The notes beneath the pieces were generated by a model. It was given only the letters and a program-made list of their open reading frames with translations, did not search any database and was not told the origin of the DNA. A stretch of 64,000 nucleotides of DNA from Pseudonocardia nematodicida. Its GTDB lineage: Bacteria; Actinomycetota; Actinomycetes; Mycobacteriales; Pseudonocardiaceae. Position 1 is the stretch's first letter. Every line of letters starts with the position of its first letter. Where the stretch lies: the NCBI RefSeq assembly GCF_040105385.1, contig NZ_JBEDNQ010000018.1, positions 22,119-86,118 on the forward strand, in the 5' to 3' direction. The translations under genes and the position numbers were made by a program. Below, one piece after another: positions 49,470 to 57,760 of this stretch.

Positions 49470-50857
49470 ATCTCCAGGCCGAGCAGCGCGTTCTCCACGA
49501 CCTCGGGCAGCGCCGGGTGGATCCAGTACTGCCCGGTCGCCATCGACCGGGCGTCCAGCCCGAACGCCATGGCCTGGATCAGCGGCTGGATCAGCGTGGA
49601 GGCCTGCGGGCCGATCAGGTGCGCCCCGAGCAGCCGCCCGGTGCCCTTCTCGGCGATGATCTTGCACAGCCCGGTGGTGTCCTCCATCGCCCAGCCGTAG
49701 GCGACGTCGCCGACGTTCTGCACCTTCACCGTGATGTCCAGCCCCGCGGCGCGGGCCTCGGTCTCGGTCATCCCGACCGAGGCGATCTGCGGGTCGGTGA
49801 ACACCGCGGCGGGGACGAACGCGTGGTCGGTCGCGCGCAGGTCGTCGGGGTGGGCCAGGTTGTGCCCGACGATCTTCGCCTCGTGGTTGGCGACGTGCTT
49901 GAGCTGGTGCGGGGAGCTGACGTCACCCAGCGCCCAGACGCCCTCGGCGGAGACGCTGCGCTGGTACTCGTCGACGGCGAGGCGACCGTCGGCGTGCACG
50001 GTGATCCCGGCGGCGTCGAGGTCCATCCGGTCCCCGTTGGGGGTCCGCCCGGTCGCGACGAGCAGGGTGTCGGCGACGACCTCGCTGCCGTCGTCGAGGG
50101 TCAGCCGCACCTCGCCGTCGCCGCCCGAGCCGTCCCCGGACAGGCCGGTGACCAGCCGGCTCAGCCGGGTGTCCCAGCGGGCCGAGGCGAGCTCGGTGAA
50201 GCGGTCGGAGATCGTGTCGTCGAGGTGGCGCAGCAGCCGGGGGCTGCGGCAGATCACCGTCACCTCGGCGCCGAGCGCGGAGAACACGTGCGCGAACTCG
50301 GCGGCGATGTAGCCGCCGCCGAGGATCGCCAGCCGGCGCGGGACGGCCTCGACGCGCATCACGGTGTCCGAGGTCTCGAACGGCACGCCCGACGCGGCGA
50401 CGACCGAGGGGATCGACGGGCGCCCACCGGCCGCGACGACGACCCGGTCCGCGGTGATCGTGTCGGAGCCCGACCCGTCGGTGCGCTCCACCGCGACCTC
50501 GCGCTCGCCGGTGAACCGGGCGTGCCCGAAGTAGACGGTGACGTTCGGGCTGCGCTCGACCCGGTACTCCCGGCCCCCGGCGGAGATCGGGTCGATCCGG
50601 CCGAACACCCGGTCCCGGATGTCGGTCCAGCGGATCTTGTCGACGGAGGCGTCGACGCCGTAGGTGGAGGCGCGGTGCACCAGCTCGGCGACGTCGGCGG
50701 CGTAGACGTACATCTTGGTCGGGATGCAGCCGACGTTCAGGCAGGTCCCGCCGAACACCCCGTGTTCGACGAGCGCGACGTCCAGCCCGGCGAACCGTTC
50801 GTCGAGGAACGTGTTGCCGGAGCCGGTGCCGATGACGACCAGATCATGGTGGGCCAC
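49466..50857 (-). CDS. mtr: Mycothione reductase
   Basis: Mtr reduces mycothiol disulfide with NADPH, maintaining the main actinobacterial thiol. The 463-residue flavoprotein disulfide reductase has the redox pair Cys39/Cys44 in FGGTCLNVGCIPTKM, the NADPH-binding LAILGGGYIAAEFAHVFSALG, the second FAD motif EGVWALGDVSSPHQLKHVAN, and the C-terminal interface His in YWIHPALPEVVENALL. The N-terminal DLVVIGTGSGN and the PTKMYVYAADVAE region favour mycothione over glutathione reductase. The GTG start at 50857 follows TAGCGT by six bases (minus strand), so it is probably leaderless. Confidence 0.93.
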   Translation of the reverse strand: MAHHDLVVIGTGSGNTFLDERFAGLDVALVEHGVFGGTCLNVGCIPTKMYVYAADVAELVHRASTYGVDASVDKIRWTDIRDRVFGRIDPISAGGREYRVERSPNVTVYFGHARFTGEREVAVERTDGSGSDTITADRVVVAAGGRPSIPSVVAASGVPFETSDTVMRVEAVPRRLAILGGGYIAAEFAHVFSALGAEVTVICRSPRLLRHLDDTISDRFTELASARWDTRLSRLVTGLSGDGSGGDGEVRLTLDDGSEVVADTLLVATGRTPNGDRMDLDAAGITVHADGRLAVDEYQRSVSAEGVWALGDVSSPHQLKHVANHEAKIVGHNLAHPDDLRATDHAFVPAAVFTDPQIASVGMTETEARAAGLDITVKVQNVGDVAYGWAMEDTTGLCKIIAEKGTGRLLGAHLIGPQASTLIQPLIQAMAFGLDARSMATGQYWIHPALPEVVENALLGLEI

Positions 50858-50869
50858 CTCTCCACGCTA
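50857..50869 (-). promoter_or_regulatory. -10 element with leaderless mtr start
   Basis: On the minus strand TAGCGT (50869-50864) is followed by six bases and the GTG at 50857. Confidence 0.5.
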
Positions 50870-50910
50870 ACCGCTACCGGCCGCGGGAGACGCTCTGGTA
50901 CCCACGGTGC

Positions 50911-51369
50911 ATGACCGTGCACACCCCGGGCGCGACGGTGCGTCGCAGCTGGGCCTCCGATCTCGACACCGCCACCCTCTACGAGCTGATCCGGCTGCGC
51001 GTCGACGTCTTCGTCGTCGAGCAGGACTGCCCCTACCCCGAGCTCGACGGGCGGGACCTCGAGGCCCGGACCCGGCACTACTGGCTCGCGGGTCCGGACG
51101 CCGAGGTCCTCGGCACGCTCCGGCTGCTCAAGGAGCCCGACGGTGGGTACCGGATCGGGCGGGTCTGCACCCGGCTCCCCGCACGCGGCCACGGTCTGGG
51201 CGGACGGCTGATGGCGGCGGCGCTGGCCGAGGTGGGCTCCGGGCGCTGCGTGCTCGACGCCCAGGAGCAGCAGGTGGCGTTCTACGAGCGGCACGGGTTC
51301 GCCGTCTCCGGCGAGCGGTTCATGGAGGACGGCATCCCGCACCTGCCGATGGCGCGCGGAGGGTCCTGA
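50911..51369 (+). CDS. ElaA-like GNAT acetyltransferase
   Basis: The 152-residue GNAT protein has the ElaA layout: LYELIRLRVDVFVVEQDCPYPELDGRDLEARTRHYWL near the N-terminus, the acetyl-CoA loop RIGRVCTRLPARGHGLGGRLMAAAL, and CVLDAQEQQVAFYERHGFAVSGERFMEDGIPHLPM at the C-terminus. An equivalent gene lies near mtr in mycobacteria. The substrate is unknown. Confidence 0.93.
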   Translation: MTVHTPGATVRRSWASDLDTATLYELIRLRVDVFVVEQDCPYPELDGRDLEARTRHYWLAGPDAEVLGTLRLLKEPDGGYRIGRVCTRLPARGHGLGGRLMAAALAEVGSGRCVLDAQEQQVAFYERHGFAVSGERFMEDGIPHLPMARGGS

Positions 51370-51378
51370 GACCGCGGG

Positions 51379-52311
51379 TCAGCCCGCGGCCCGCTTGCGG
51401 GCGTCGGGCGGGAACGCGCCCGCCTCGACGCACCGGGCCGACCAGCCGGCCAGCCGCTCGGTGACCGGCTCCAGGTCCGTGCCGAGCGCCTCGACCAGAG
51501 CGTCCTGGGACGCGTCGGTGGCGGCCTCGATCCCGTCCCGGAACGCGCGGCCGGCTGCGGTGAGCGCGGCGTCCGGGCCGGCGGTGGTGATCAGGCCGTC
51601 GTCGGCCAGGCTGCGGGCACCCGCGGCCGCGGCCTCCTGCGGCCACGCGCGGGTGCCGGAGTACTCGCCGATCGGGTAGCCGACCCAGAGCTCGGCGAGG
51701 ATCCCCATCCGTACCGGGTCCAGCCCGGCGGCGACACAGGCCGCGACGTGCCCGTCGCCGCGGTGCTCGCGGACCAGGTCGCAGGCCCGCCACAGCCGGC
51801 CGACCGGGTCGGCGGGCCGGGGCCGCGCGCGCAGCGCCGAGAACAGCGGCCGTCCGGCACCGGACACGGCGTCGACGGCCTCCTCGAGCACGTCGGCGGT
51901 GTGGGCGATGGCCGGGTCGTCGGCGTCGGCGCCCAGGACCTCGCGCAGGCTCGCGGTGGTCTCCATGTCGCGCAAGGCCTGGAACGGCTCGAGCGGCAGC
52001 AGGGCGCGTCCCCGGGTCCAGGTGCTACCGACGAAGTCCGGTTCGAAGACCGCGAACGTGGCGGCGATCAGCTCCGGCGGGGCGTCCTCGCCGAACGGGC
52101 CGCCGCGGCCGGTGACGTAGCCGGAGAAGAAGTCGTGGCCGTGCGCGGCGAGCGCGTCCCCGACCCGGCTGGACCAGACGTCGTGCATCGCGATCGGTTC
52201 CAGCGCGTCGCGCAGCGATCGGGCCGGGGCGGCGTCGGTGACCGGGGCGGGGATCATGGTCGCGTCGGGGGCCGGTGCGAAGAACATCCGGACGGCTTCG
52301 GCGTGGTCCAT
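51379..52311 (-). CDS. SCO6745-like protein
   Basis: The 310-residue soluble protein resembles the actinobacterial SCO6745 family, with an all-helical body and winged-helix-like parts (LADDGLITTAGPDAALTAAGRAFRDGIEAATD near residues 233-264). The family occurs in many copies in streptomycetes and has no established function. It converges on the ElaA-like GNAT gene and is divergent from lapA. The ATG at 52311 lacks a strong ribosome-binding site. Confidence 0.78.
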   Translation of the reverse strand: MDHAEAVRMFFAPAPDATMIPAPVTDAAPARSLRDALEPIAMHDVWSSRVGDALAAHGHDFFSGYVTGRGGPFGEDAPPELIAATFAVFEPDFVGSTWTRGRALLPLEPFQALRDMETTASLREVLGADADDPAIAHTADVLEEAVDAVSGAGRPLFSALRARPRPADPVGRLWRACDLVREHRGDGHVAACVAAGLDPVRMGILAELWVGYPIGEYSGTRAWPQEAAAAGARSLADDGLITTAGPDAALTAAGRAFRDGIEAATDASQDALVEALGTDLEPVTERLAGWSARCVEAGAFPPDARKRAAG

Positions 52312-52398
52312 GTGCGTCTCCCTCCCACACGGCGCGGTGTCCGTGCCGCGCGGTCGCCGGCGCTCGCACGCCGTGCTCACATCGTGACCGGCGTGGGA

Positions 52399-52404
52399 GA
52401 TACT
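52399..52404 (+). promoter_or_regulatory. -10 element upstream of the LapA-domain gene
   Basis: GATACT lies about 75 bp before the ATG; a GGGAG box stands near the start, so this transcript has a normal leader. Confidence 0.4.
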
Positions 52405-52478
52405 CGCGCGGCGCAGCGATGCGACTCGCACGACAGGCGGCGGTGAGGAAGGCGTTCGTGGGAAAGGGAGCGGAACGG

Positions 52479-52916
52479 ATGAGTGACGAGCGACGGGGCG
52501 GGGACAGCCCCACCTGGGGCCGGGTCGGGCCGGAGGACCCGACGGCGGACCCGGCGACCCACCCCGCCCTGCGCGTCCCGGACGCCGTCTCGGAGCAGCC
52601 GACCGTCGCCGTCCCCACCGGCGAGGCCCCGGACGGCCCGGAGGGCGACGACTCCACGACCGTGCGACGGGCGATCCCGGCCACCCGCACCGGCGGGCTG
52701 TGGTCGGCGCTGATCCTCTCGGCGATCGTGCTGATCTTCCTGCTGGTGTTCATCCTGCAGAACACGACGCCGGTCGAGATCACGTTCCTGTGGCTGACCG
52801 GGAGCCTGCCCACCGGCGTCGCGCTGCTGTTCGCGGCGATCGCCGGCGTGCTGCTGGTCGCGATCCCGGGCACCGGCCGGATCCTGCAGCTGCGCCGCGA
52901 GGCCCGCAGGCACTGA
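52479..52916 (+). CDS. LapA-domain (DUF1049) membrane protein
   Basis: The 145-residue protein has a ~75-residue acidic, disordered N-terminus and two membrane helices (LWSALILSAIVLIFLLVFILQNTTPVEITFLWLTGSLPTGVALLFAAIAGVLLVAIPGTG) with the LapA hallmark QNTTPVEITFLW. In E. coli LapA/LapB regulate lipopolysaccharide synthesis. In a Gram-positive the role must differ and is unknown. A 17-bp-stem palindrome follows the stop. Confidence 0.88.
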   Translation: MSDERRGGDSPTWGRVGPEDPTADPATHPALRVPDAVSEQPTVAVPTGEAPDGPEGDDSTTVRRAIPATRTGGLWSALILSAIVLIFLLVFILQNTTPVEITFLWLTGSLPTGVALLFAAIAGVLLVAIPGTGRILQLRREARRH

Positions 52917-52933
52917 GCAGCCTGACACCCCTT

Positions 52934-52975
52934 GACCGCACTTCACACCCGCAGCGAGGGGTGTGAAGTGCGGTC
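52934..52975. terminator. 17-bp perfect stem after lapA
   Basis: GACCGCACTTCACACCC (52934-52950) pairs perfectly with GGGTGTGAAGTGCGGTC (52959-52975) around an 8-nt loop. A third copy of part of the arm, GGGGTGTGAAGT, follows at about 52978-52989. It lies between convergent lapA and the helicase gene. Confidence 0.75.
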
Positions 52976-53012
52976 TCGGGGTGTGAAGTACTCCGAGATA
53001 GCGTGCCGGACG

Positions 53013-54734
53013 TCAGCGGCGCCGGCCGCGCCCGCGTCCGGCCTGCCGCGGCTGGCCGCTCTTCGGCTGGGCGCGCTTGGGCTGCTCGCGCTTCGGCGCG
53101 GCGATCGGCTCGCCGGTGGGCTCGCGGGAGCCCGTGACCCGCACCAGGTCCGGGTGGCCCGGCGTCACGACGGCGACCTCGGGGCGCACCCCGGCCTGCT
53201 TCGTCAGCAGGTTCACCTCGGACCGCTGCTCCGGCGTCGCCAGCGTGACCACGATGCCCTCCTCACCGGCGCGCGCGGTCCGCCCGGCCCGGTGCAGGTA
53301 GGCCTTCGGGTCGGCCGGCGGGTCGATGTGCACGACCAGGCCGACGTCGTCGATGTGGATGCCGCGGGCGGCGACGTCGGTGGCCACCAGCACCGGGACC
53401 TCCCCGCTGCGGAACTCGTCGAGGGCCCGGTTGCGCTGGTTCTGCGACCGCCCGCCGTGCAGCGGCCCGGCGGCGACGCCCTGGCGGCGCAGCACCCGCA
53501 CCATCCGGTCGGCGCCGTGCTTGGTGCGCACGAACATGATGGTCCGGCCCTCGCGGGCGGCGATCTCGGCGATGACCCGGGAGCGGTCGTCGCGGTCGAC
53601 GACGAGCACGTGGTGCTCCATCGTGTCGACGCTCGCGGTCGGCGGCGCGACCGAGCGGGTCACCGGGTCGGTGAGATGCCGGCGGACCAGCGTGTCGACC
53701 TCGCCGTCGAGGGTGGCCGAGAACAGCAGCCGCTGACCGTCGGACGGGGTGCGGTCGAGGATCTTGCGGACCTGCGGCAGGAAGCCCATGTCCGCCATCC
53801 GGTCCGCCTCGTCGAGCGCGGTGATCGTGACCTCGGACAGGGCACAGGTGCCCTGCTGCAGGTGGTCGGCCAACCGGCCGGGGGTGGCGACGAGCAGGTC
53901 GATGCCGCGCCGGAGCTCGGCGATCTGCTTGTTCATCGACATCCCGCCGACGATGTCGGTGACCCGCAGGTCGACCGCGGCCGACAGCGGACGCAGGACC
54001 TCGACGACCTGGGTCGCGAGCTCCCGGGTCGGCACCAGCACGAGGCCCCGCGGCGCGGTCGGGCGGGCGCGCTCGCCGGCCAGCCGCGCCAGCAGGGCGA
54101 GGCCGAAGGCGAGGGTCTTGCCGGAGCCGGTCTGGCCGCGACCGAGCAGGTCCCGGCCGGCGAGGGTGTCGGGCAGCGTCGCGGCCTGAACCGGGAACGG
54201 CGCGGTGAACCCCTGCTCGGCGAGCGACTTCACCAGGCGCTCGGGCAGGCCGAGCTCGGCGAACGAGGGCATCCCCGACTCCGGGGCGGTCCAGACGGCG
54301 ACGTCGGCGCCGGCCGAGGACTTCTGCGGGCCGCCGGCCGGGGAGTTCGCGGCCGACCGGGCCGGGGCGGCCGCGGCGGGCCGGGACTCCCCGCCGCCAC
54401 GGCCGCCGCGACGCCGGCCGGAGCGTCCCGGCCGCGCCGAGGCCTCCGAGGCGTTCCCGGCTCCCCGGTCGGTACGACGGGTGTCGGCGCCGCCGCGGGG
54501 ACGGGCGGATCCGGCGGGACGGCCGGCGGGCACCTCGTCGCCGGCCGTGCGGGCACGGTCGTGGTGCGCGCCGCGGGCGCTGCGTGCGGCCGGGCGCTGG
54601 TCGCCGGACTCGCTCCGGCGCTCGTGGCCGGCGGCGGCCGGACCGGCGGGCCGGGCGGCGCGGCGGCGGGGACGTCGACCACCCGGCGCCTCGGCGGTAT
54701 CGGGCGACGGCGGACGGAACTGAGGCCTGGACAC
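53013..54734 (-). CDS. DEAD-box RNA helicase
   Basis: The 573-residue ATP-dependent helicase has a Q-motif (FTAPFPVQAATLPDTLAG), motif I GQTGSGKT, Ia VPTRELATQV, II DEAD in LDEADRMADMGF, III SAT in LLFSATL, and V-VI in VLVATDVAARGIHIDDVGLVVHIDPPADPKAYLHRAGRTARAG. The first ~145 residues and the last ~25 are Arg/Gly/Pro-rich tails that probably bind RNA. Roles include ribosome assembly, RNA decay and cold adaptation. The GTG at 54734 has a GAGGA box. The 248 bp upstream, up to the RIO kinase gene, hold no gene. Confidence 0.93.
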   Translation of the reverse strand: MSRPQFRPPSPDTAEAPGGRRPRRRAARPAGPAAAGHERRSESGDQRPAARSARGAHHDRARTAGDEVPAGRPAGSARPRGGADTRRTDRGAGNASEASARPGRSGRRRGGRGGGESRPAAAAPARSAANSPAGGPQKSSAGADVAVWTAPESGMPSFAELGLPERLVKSLAEQGFTAPFPVQAATLPDTLAGRDLLGRGQTGSGKTLAFGLALLARLAGERARPTAPRGLVLVPTRELATQVVEVLRPLSAAVDLRVTDIVGGMSMNKQIAELRRGIDLLVATPGRLADHLQQGTCALSEVTITALDEADRMADMGFLPQVRKILDRTPSDGQRLLFSATLDGEVDTLVRRHLTDPVTRSVAPPTASVDTMEHHVLVVDRDDRSRVIAEIAAREGRTIMFVRTKHGADRMVRVLRRQGVAAGPLHGGRSQNQRNRALDEFRSGEVPVLVATDVAARGIHIDDVGLVVHIDPPADPKAYLHRAGRTARAGEEGIVVTLATPEQRSEVNLLTKQAGVRPEVAVVTPGHPDLVRVTGSREPTGEPIAAPKREQPKRAQPKSGQPRQAGRGRGRRR

Positions 54735-54982
54735 AGGGCTCCTCGCGTGACGTGGCACGTCCTGCGGAGACCTGGGTAGCGGTGCTCGGCCGACGGGCCC
54801 GGGCGCGGCTCGGCGTCGTCGCGGCCGCGCTCCGTGATGGGAAGGCTCGGCCCGGCGGCTGTCGCGGCCGGGCACTCGGAGATCGACGGTACGCCTCATG
54901 CACCGGCCGGCCCGTCCCGGCCCCGGTACCGGGCGCCGTGCGAGAGGCACGTCACGGCGCCCACAGGACCGGAACGCGCGGC

Positions 54983-55888
54983 TCAGTCCAGCCGGGCCCG
55001 CGCCCGCAACTCGGCGTGCAGCCGCCCGGGCCGGGCCGGGTCCAGGCCACGGGCCCCGAACCACTCGCCGATCCGTCGCACGTCGCGCTCCAGGAACCCC
55101 GGCCCCTGCGGATTCCCGACGACGTCGACGACCTGCGGCAGGTCGATCAGGACCGGGCGGTCCTCGTGCACGAGGACGTTGTAGGCCGACAGGTCGCCGT
55201 GCGCGTAGCCGAGGTCGGCGAGCGTCCCCAGTTCCGCCGACAGCCCGGTCCACAGCGCGTCGAGCTCGTCCGGGTCCGGGCGGAGCGCCGCGAGCCGGGG
55301 CGCCGCGACGCCGCCCGGGGTGCCGAGGAACTCCAGCAGCACCTCGGTGCCGTCCACCGACACGGGGTAGGGGACCGACGCCCCGGCCTCGTGCAACCGG
55401 CACAGCGCGGCGAACTCGGCGGCCGCCCACTGCCCCGCGACCAGCTCGCGGCCGACGGCGGTGCGCCGCGCCATCGCCCGCGTCTCGCGGGAGCGGCGTA
55501 CCCGGCGGCCCTCCAGGTAGCCGGCGTCCCGGTGGAACATCCGGTGGTCGGAGTCCCGGTAGCGCTTCGCGGCCAGGAGCACGCCGGTCCGGCCGGGTAG
55601 CGCGCGCTCGAGGAGGTGGACGTCGGCCTCCTTGCCGGTCTTCAGGACGCCGCGCTCGTGGTCGACCGCGCCGGCGTCGGTGACCAGCCAGGACGGCCGC
55701 GGGGCGGGCCCCCGGGAGGAGACCGGTACCGAGGTCCAGGTGCTCCACCGGTCGCCCTCGGGCGGGGCGTCCGGGTCGTGCCCGGCACGCTCGTCCACAT
55801 CGGATGGATCGGGGGCCCGGTGGCTGCGGGGATCGTCGTCGAAGCGGCGACGACGGCGGACGGGTTCGGTGTGGGGCGAGGAATGCAC
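54983..55888 (-). CDS. RIO-type serine protein kinase
   Basis: The 301-residue protein has RIO1-kinase motifs: GVLKTGKEADVHLLER (nucleotide loop), AAKRY with the ATP-binding Lys, YAHGDLSAYNVLVHEDRPVLIDLPQ (catalytic loop with HGDLS and metal-binding D), and EFLGTPGG at the hinge. RIO kinases act in ribosome maturation in archaea and eukaryotes; bacterial homologues are poorly studied. The N-terminal ~75 residues are Arg/Asp-rich. The GTG at 55888, with GGAG eight bases upstream, is the chosen start; a frame extending to 55990 is possible. Confidence 0.88.
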   Translation of the reverse strand: MHSSPHTEPVRRRRRFDDDPRSHRAPDPSDVDERAGHDPDAPPEGDRWSTWTSVPVSSRGPAPRPSWLVTDAGAVDHERGVLKTGKEADVHLLERALPGRTGVLLAAKRYRDSDHRMFHRDAGYLEGRRVRRSRETRAMARRTAVGRELVAGQWAAAEFAALCRLHEAGASVPYPVSVDGTEVLLEFLGTPGGVAAPRLAALRPDPDELDALWTGLSAELGTLADLGYAHGDLSAYNVLVHEDRPVLIDLPQVVDVVGNPQGPGFLERDVRRIGEWFGARGLDPARPGRLHAELRARARLD

Positions 55889-56155
55889 TCTCGAGGCTCC
55901 GGAAGGCGGCAGGGTGCCGCGCGGCCTCCTCGACGAGGGGTCAGCCGCGGGGCGGGAACGGGCTGCGTGGGCGCGCGGAGGGCGCCCCATGACGGGTGGC
56001 GTCCATCGGTCCGCACCTCCTCCGTCCGCTCGCGCGGTCGATCCGCGCCCCGGTCCCTCCGGATCCCCGTACCCTGCCGCGACCTGCCGTGCGCCGCCAT
56101 CGGTTTTCGGCGTCGCCCCGGCCGACGTGCGTCCAGCCGTGCCGCGCGGCCGTCG

Positions 56156-56626
56156 TCAGGTCGCGACCGAGACGAGGCCCATCCCGAGCGCGCCGAACAG
56201 CACGCCCCACACGACCACGGTGATGGCCTGCCAGACGATCACCTGCTGTCGGTTCAGGCCGGCCGTGACCATCGCGAAGGCGGTGAGCGAGATGGCCATC
56301 AGGGTGGGCGCGACCAGCGAGGCGACCGGGACGCCGTAGCGGTCGACCCGGGCGATGATCTTCTTCCGGCGCTCGCTCTCCGGCTTCTGCCGCCGGGCCG
56401 TCACCCCGCGCCGGGCCCGGTCACCGAGCCAGACCGCCACGCCGAGCGCCACCAGGTTCCCGACGATCGCGACCGTCGTGGCCAGCACCACCGGGATCCC
56501 GGCGAGCACGCCGACGCCCGCGCCGACGTAGGACTCGAGGAACGGGATGATCCCGATCACGAACACCGCGAGCAGCTGCAGGGCGGGCGGCCAGGAGCTG
56601 ACGAAGGCATTGAGCTGTTCCACCAT
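56156..56626 (-). CDS. Small multidrug-export-like (DUF/COG2426) membrane protein
   Basis: The 156-residue protein has four hydrophobic segments and the family signature VIGIIPFLESYVGAGVGVLAGIP (about residues 23-45), with a basic loop (DRARRGVTARRQKPESERRKK). The Pfam name is Sm_multidrug_ex; transport activity is largely unproven. It lies on the same strand as the RIO kinase gene, 267 bp upstream of it, and divergence or coupling gives no further hint. Confidence 0.85.
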   Translation of the reverse strand: MVEQLNAFVSSWPPALQLLAVFVIGIIPFLESYVGAGVGVLAGIPVVLATTVAIVGNLVALGVAVWLGDRARRGVTARRQKPESERRKKIIARVDRYGVPVASLVAPTLMAISLTAFAMVTAGLNRQQVIVWQAITVVVWGVLFGALGMGLVSVAT

Positions 56627-56731
56627 GCTCCTGATCCTGGAGTAACGCCGGATCGTCCGGTACGCCCGGTTGTCACGGGTCCGCGAGACCGGTGCACGGC
56701 GCAGCCGTGACGGATGTCAGAAACGCCTGCC

Positions 56732-57511
56732 TCAGGCCGGGATGACGAGATCGAGGTGGTCGCCGGTGCGTTCCACGGTGTGCCCGGCCCGGCGGGCGAT
56801 CCGGGCGACGGCTCCCGCGTCGGACGGCTCGGCCCGCGACGACGCCAGCAGCCGGGCGAGCCCGCCCTTGTGCGCCTTGTTGTGGTGGCTGACCACCGAT
56901 CGGCTGCCGTCGGGCCGCTCGGCGAGCACGTTCACCGTCACCGCGCCGGGCACGGCGCCGAGCGCGGCGTACCCACCCGAGCGCAGGTCGACGACGAGCT
57001 CGCCGCCGGAGATCCGGGCCAGCAGCGGGTCCAGCGCGGGCCGCCAGCGCGCGGCGAGGGTGCCGGAGCCGGGCAGCTTCGAGCCGGACGAGAGCCGGTA
57101 GGCAGGGATCGGGTCGTCGGCGCCGAGGAGCCCGAACAGCGCCGAGCACACCGCCAGCCGGGCGCGCGCCCGCGGCCGCACGGCGGCGGTGAGGGAACCG
57201 GCGTCGAGGGCGTCGTAGAGCACGCCGGTGTAGCGGTCCAGGGCCGGCATCGTCGGCGAGGCCGCGAGCTGCGCGTTGCGGTCGATCTCGGCGTCCTGCC
57301 GCTCGGAGACGCCGAGCGCGGCCCGGGCGGCGGGCCGGTCGGCGGCCAGCGCCACCAGCTCGTCGACCAGCTCCTTGCGGACGGCGCCGAGGTCGGCGTC
57401 GTGCGACAGGGCGGCGAGGTCGAGCGGTGCGCCGTCCCCGCCGGCGCGCTTGGTCTCCGAGGGCGGCAGCAGCACGAGCACGGCGGACGAGCCTAGTTGT
57501 CGTTGTGCCAC
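56732..57511 (-). CDS. yaaA: Peroxide stress protein YaaA/UPF0246 family
   Basis: The 259-residue protein has the family N-terminus VLVLLPPSETKRAGG, PALDRYTGVLYDALDAGSL (about residues 88-106), LFGLLGADDPIPAYRLSSGSKLPG, and SHHNKAHKGGLARLLASS. YaaA lowers intracellular iron under peroxide stress in E. coli and has a DNA-binding-like fold. It is divergent from the metY leader peptide, and its start lies within the -35/-10 region of that leader's promoter, so regulation of the two may interact. Confidence 0.92.
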   Translation of the reverse strand: MAQRQLGSSAVLVLLPPSETKRAGGDGAPLDLAALSHDADLGAVRKELVDELVALAADRPAARAALGVSERQDAEIDRNAQLAASPTMPALDRYTGVLYDALDAGSLTAAVRPRARARLAVCSALFGLLGADDPIPAYRLSSGSKLPGSGTLAARWRPALDPLLARISGGELVVDLRSGGYAALGAVPGAVTVNVLAERPDGSRSVVSHHNKAHKGGLARLLASSRAEPSDAGAVARIARRAGHTVERTGDHLDLVIPA

Positions 57512-57538
57512 CGGCCACGCGTGGCTAGGTTCGGTGTG
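57503..57538 (+). promoter_or_regulatory. Promoter of the metY leader transcript
   Basis: TTGTGC (57503-57508), a 17-bp spacer and TAGGTT (57526-57531) are followed six bases later by the GTG of a leader peptide at 57538, predicting a leaderless start. Confidence 0.6.
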
Positions 57539-57612
57539 TGACCTGCCTCGTGGCGCGCCTGCATGTCGACCTCATGCGGATCACGAGCGCGTCCTGTCGC
57601 CCCGGCCGCTGA
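57538..57612 (+). CDS. Putative attenuator leader peptide upstream of metY
   Basis: The 24-codon frame (MTCLVARLHVDLMRITSASCRPGR) matches the actinobacterial leader-peptide pattern RxHxDLxRxxSxxC found before sulfur-metabolism genes. It has Cys at codons 3 and 20. Ribosome stalling at the late cysteine codon could report cysteine supply and change folding of the 148-nt GC-rich spacer before metY. The pattern match is seen directly; the regulatory mechanism is inferred from polycysteine leaders described in mycobacteria. Leaderless initiation is supported by the -10 box. Confidence 0.75.
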   Translation: MTCLVARLHVDLMRITSASCRPGR

Positions 57613-57760
57613 CGACGCGCTCGACCCGGGACCGGTGCAGACCGGGCCCGGCACCTCCGCACGATTCCACCCGCCGACGCCGGCGGCGCCGCCCGGTCCG
57701 CGTACGCGACCCCAGGGAGGCCCGGTCGCCGACGGACGGCACCGATCGACAGGAGCCGAC
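57613..57760 (+). promoter_or_regulatory. metY leader spacer, candidate attenuator region
   Basis: This GC-rich untranslated segment between the leader-peptide stop and the metY ATG has several short complementary blocks (GACCGGTGC/ACCGGGCCC-type and CCGACGCCGGCGGCG-type). It ends in AGGAG eight bases before the ATG. It does not match the SAM-IV or SAM-II consensus as far as I can see. Confidence 0.4.

Noticed and set aside
57613..57760. SAM riboswitch upstream of metY
   Set aside because: I could not find the SAM-IV or SAM-II core sequences, and the leader peptide gives a better explanation of the leader.
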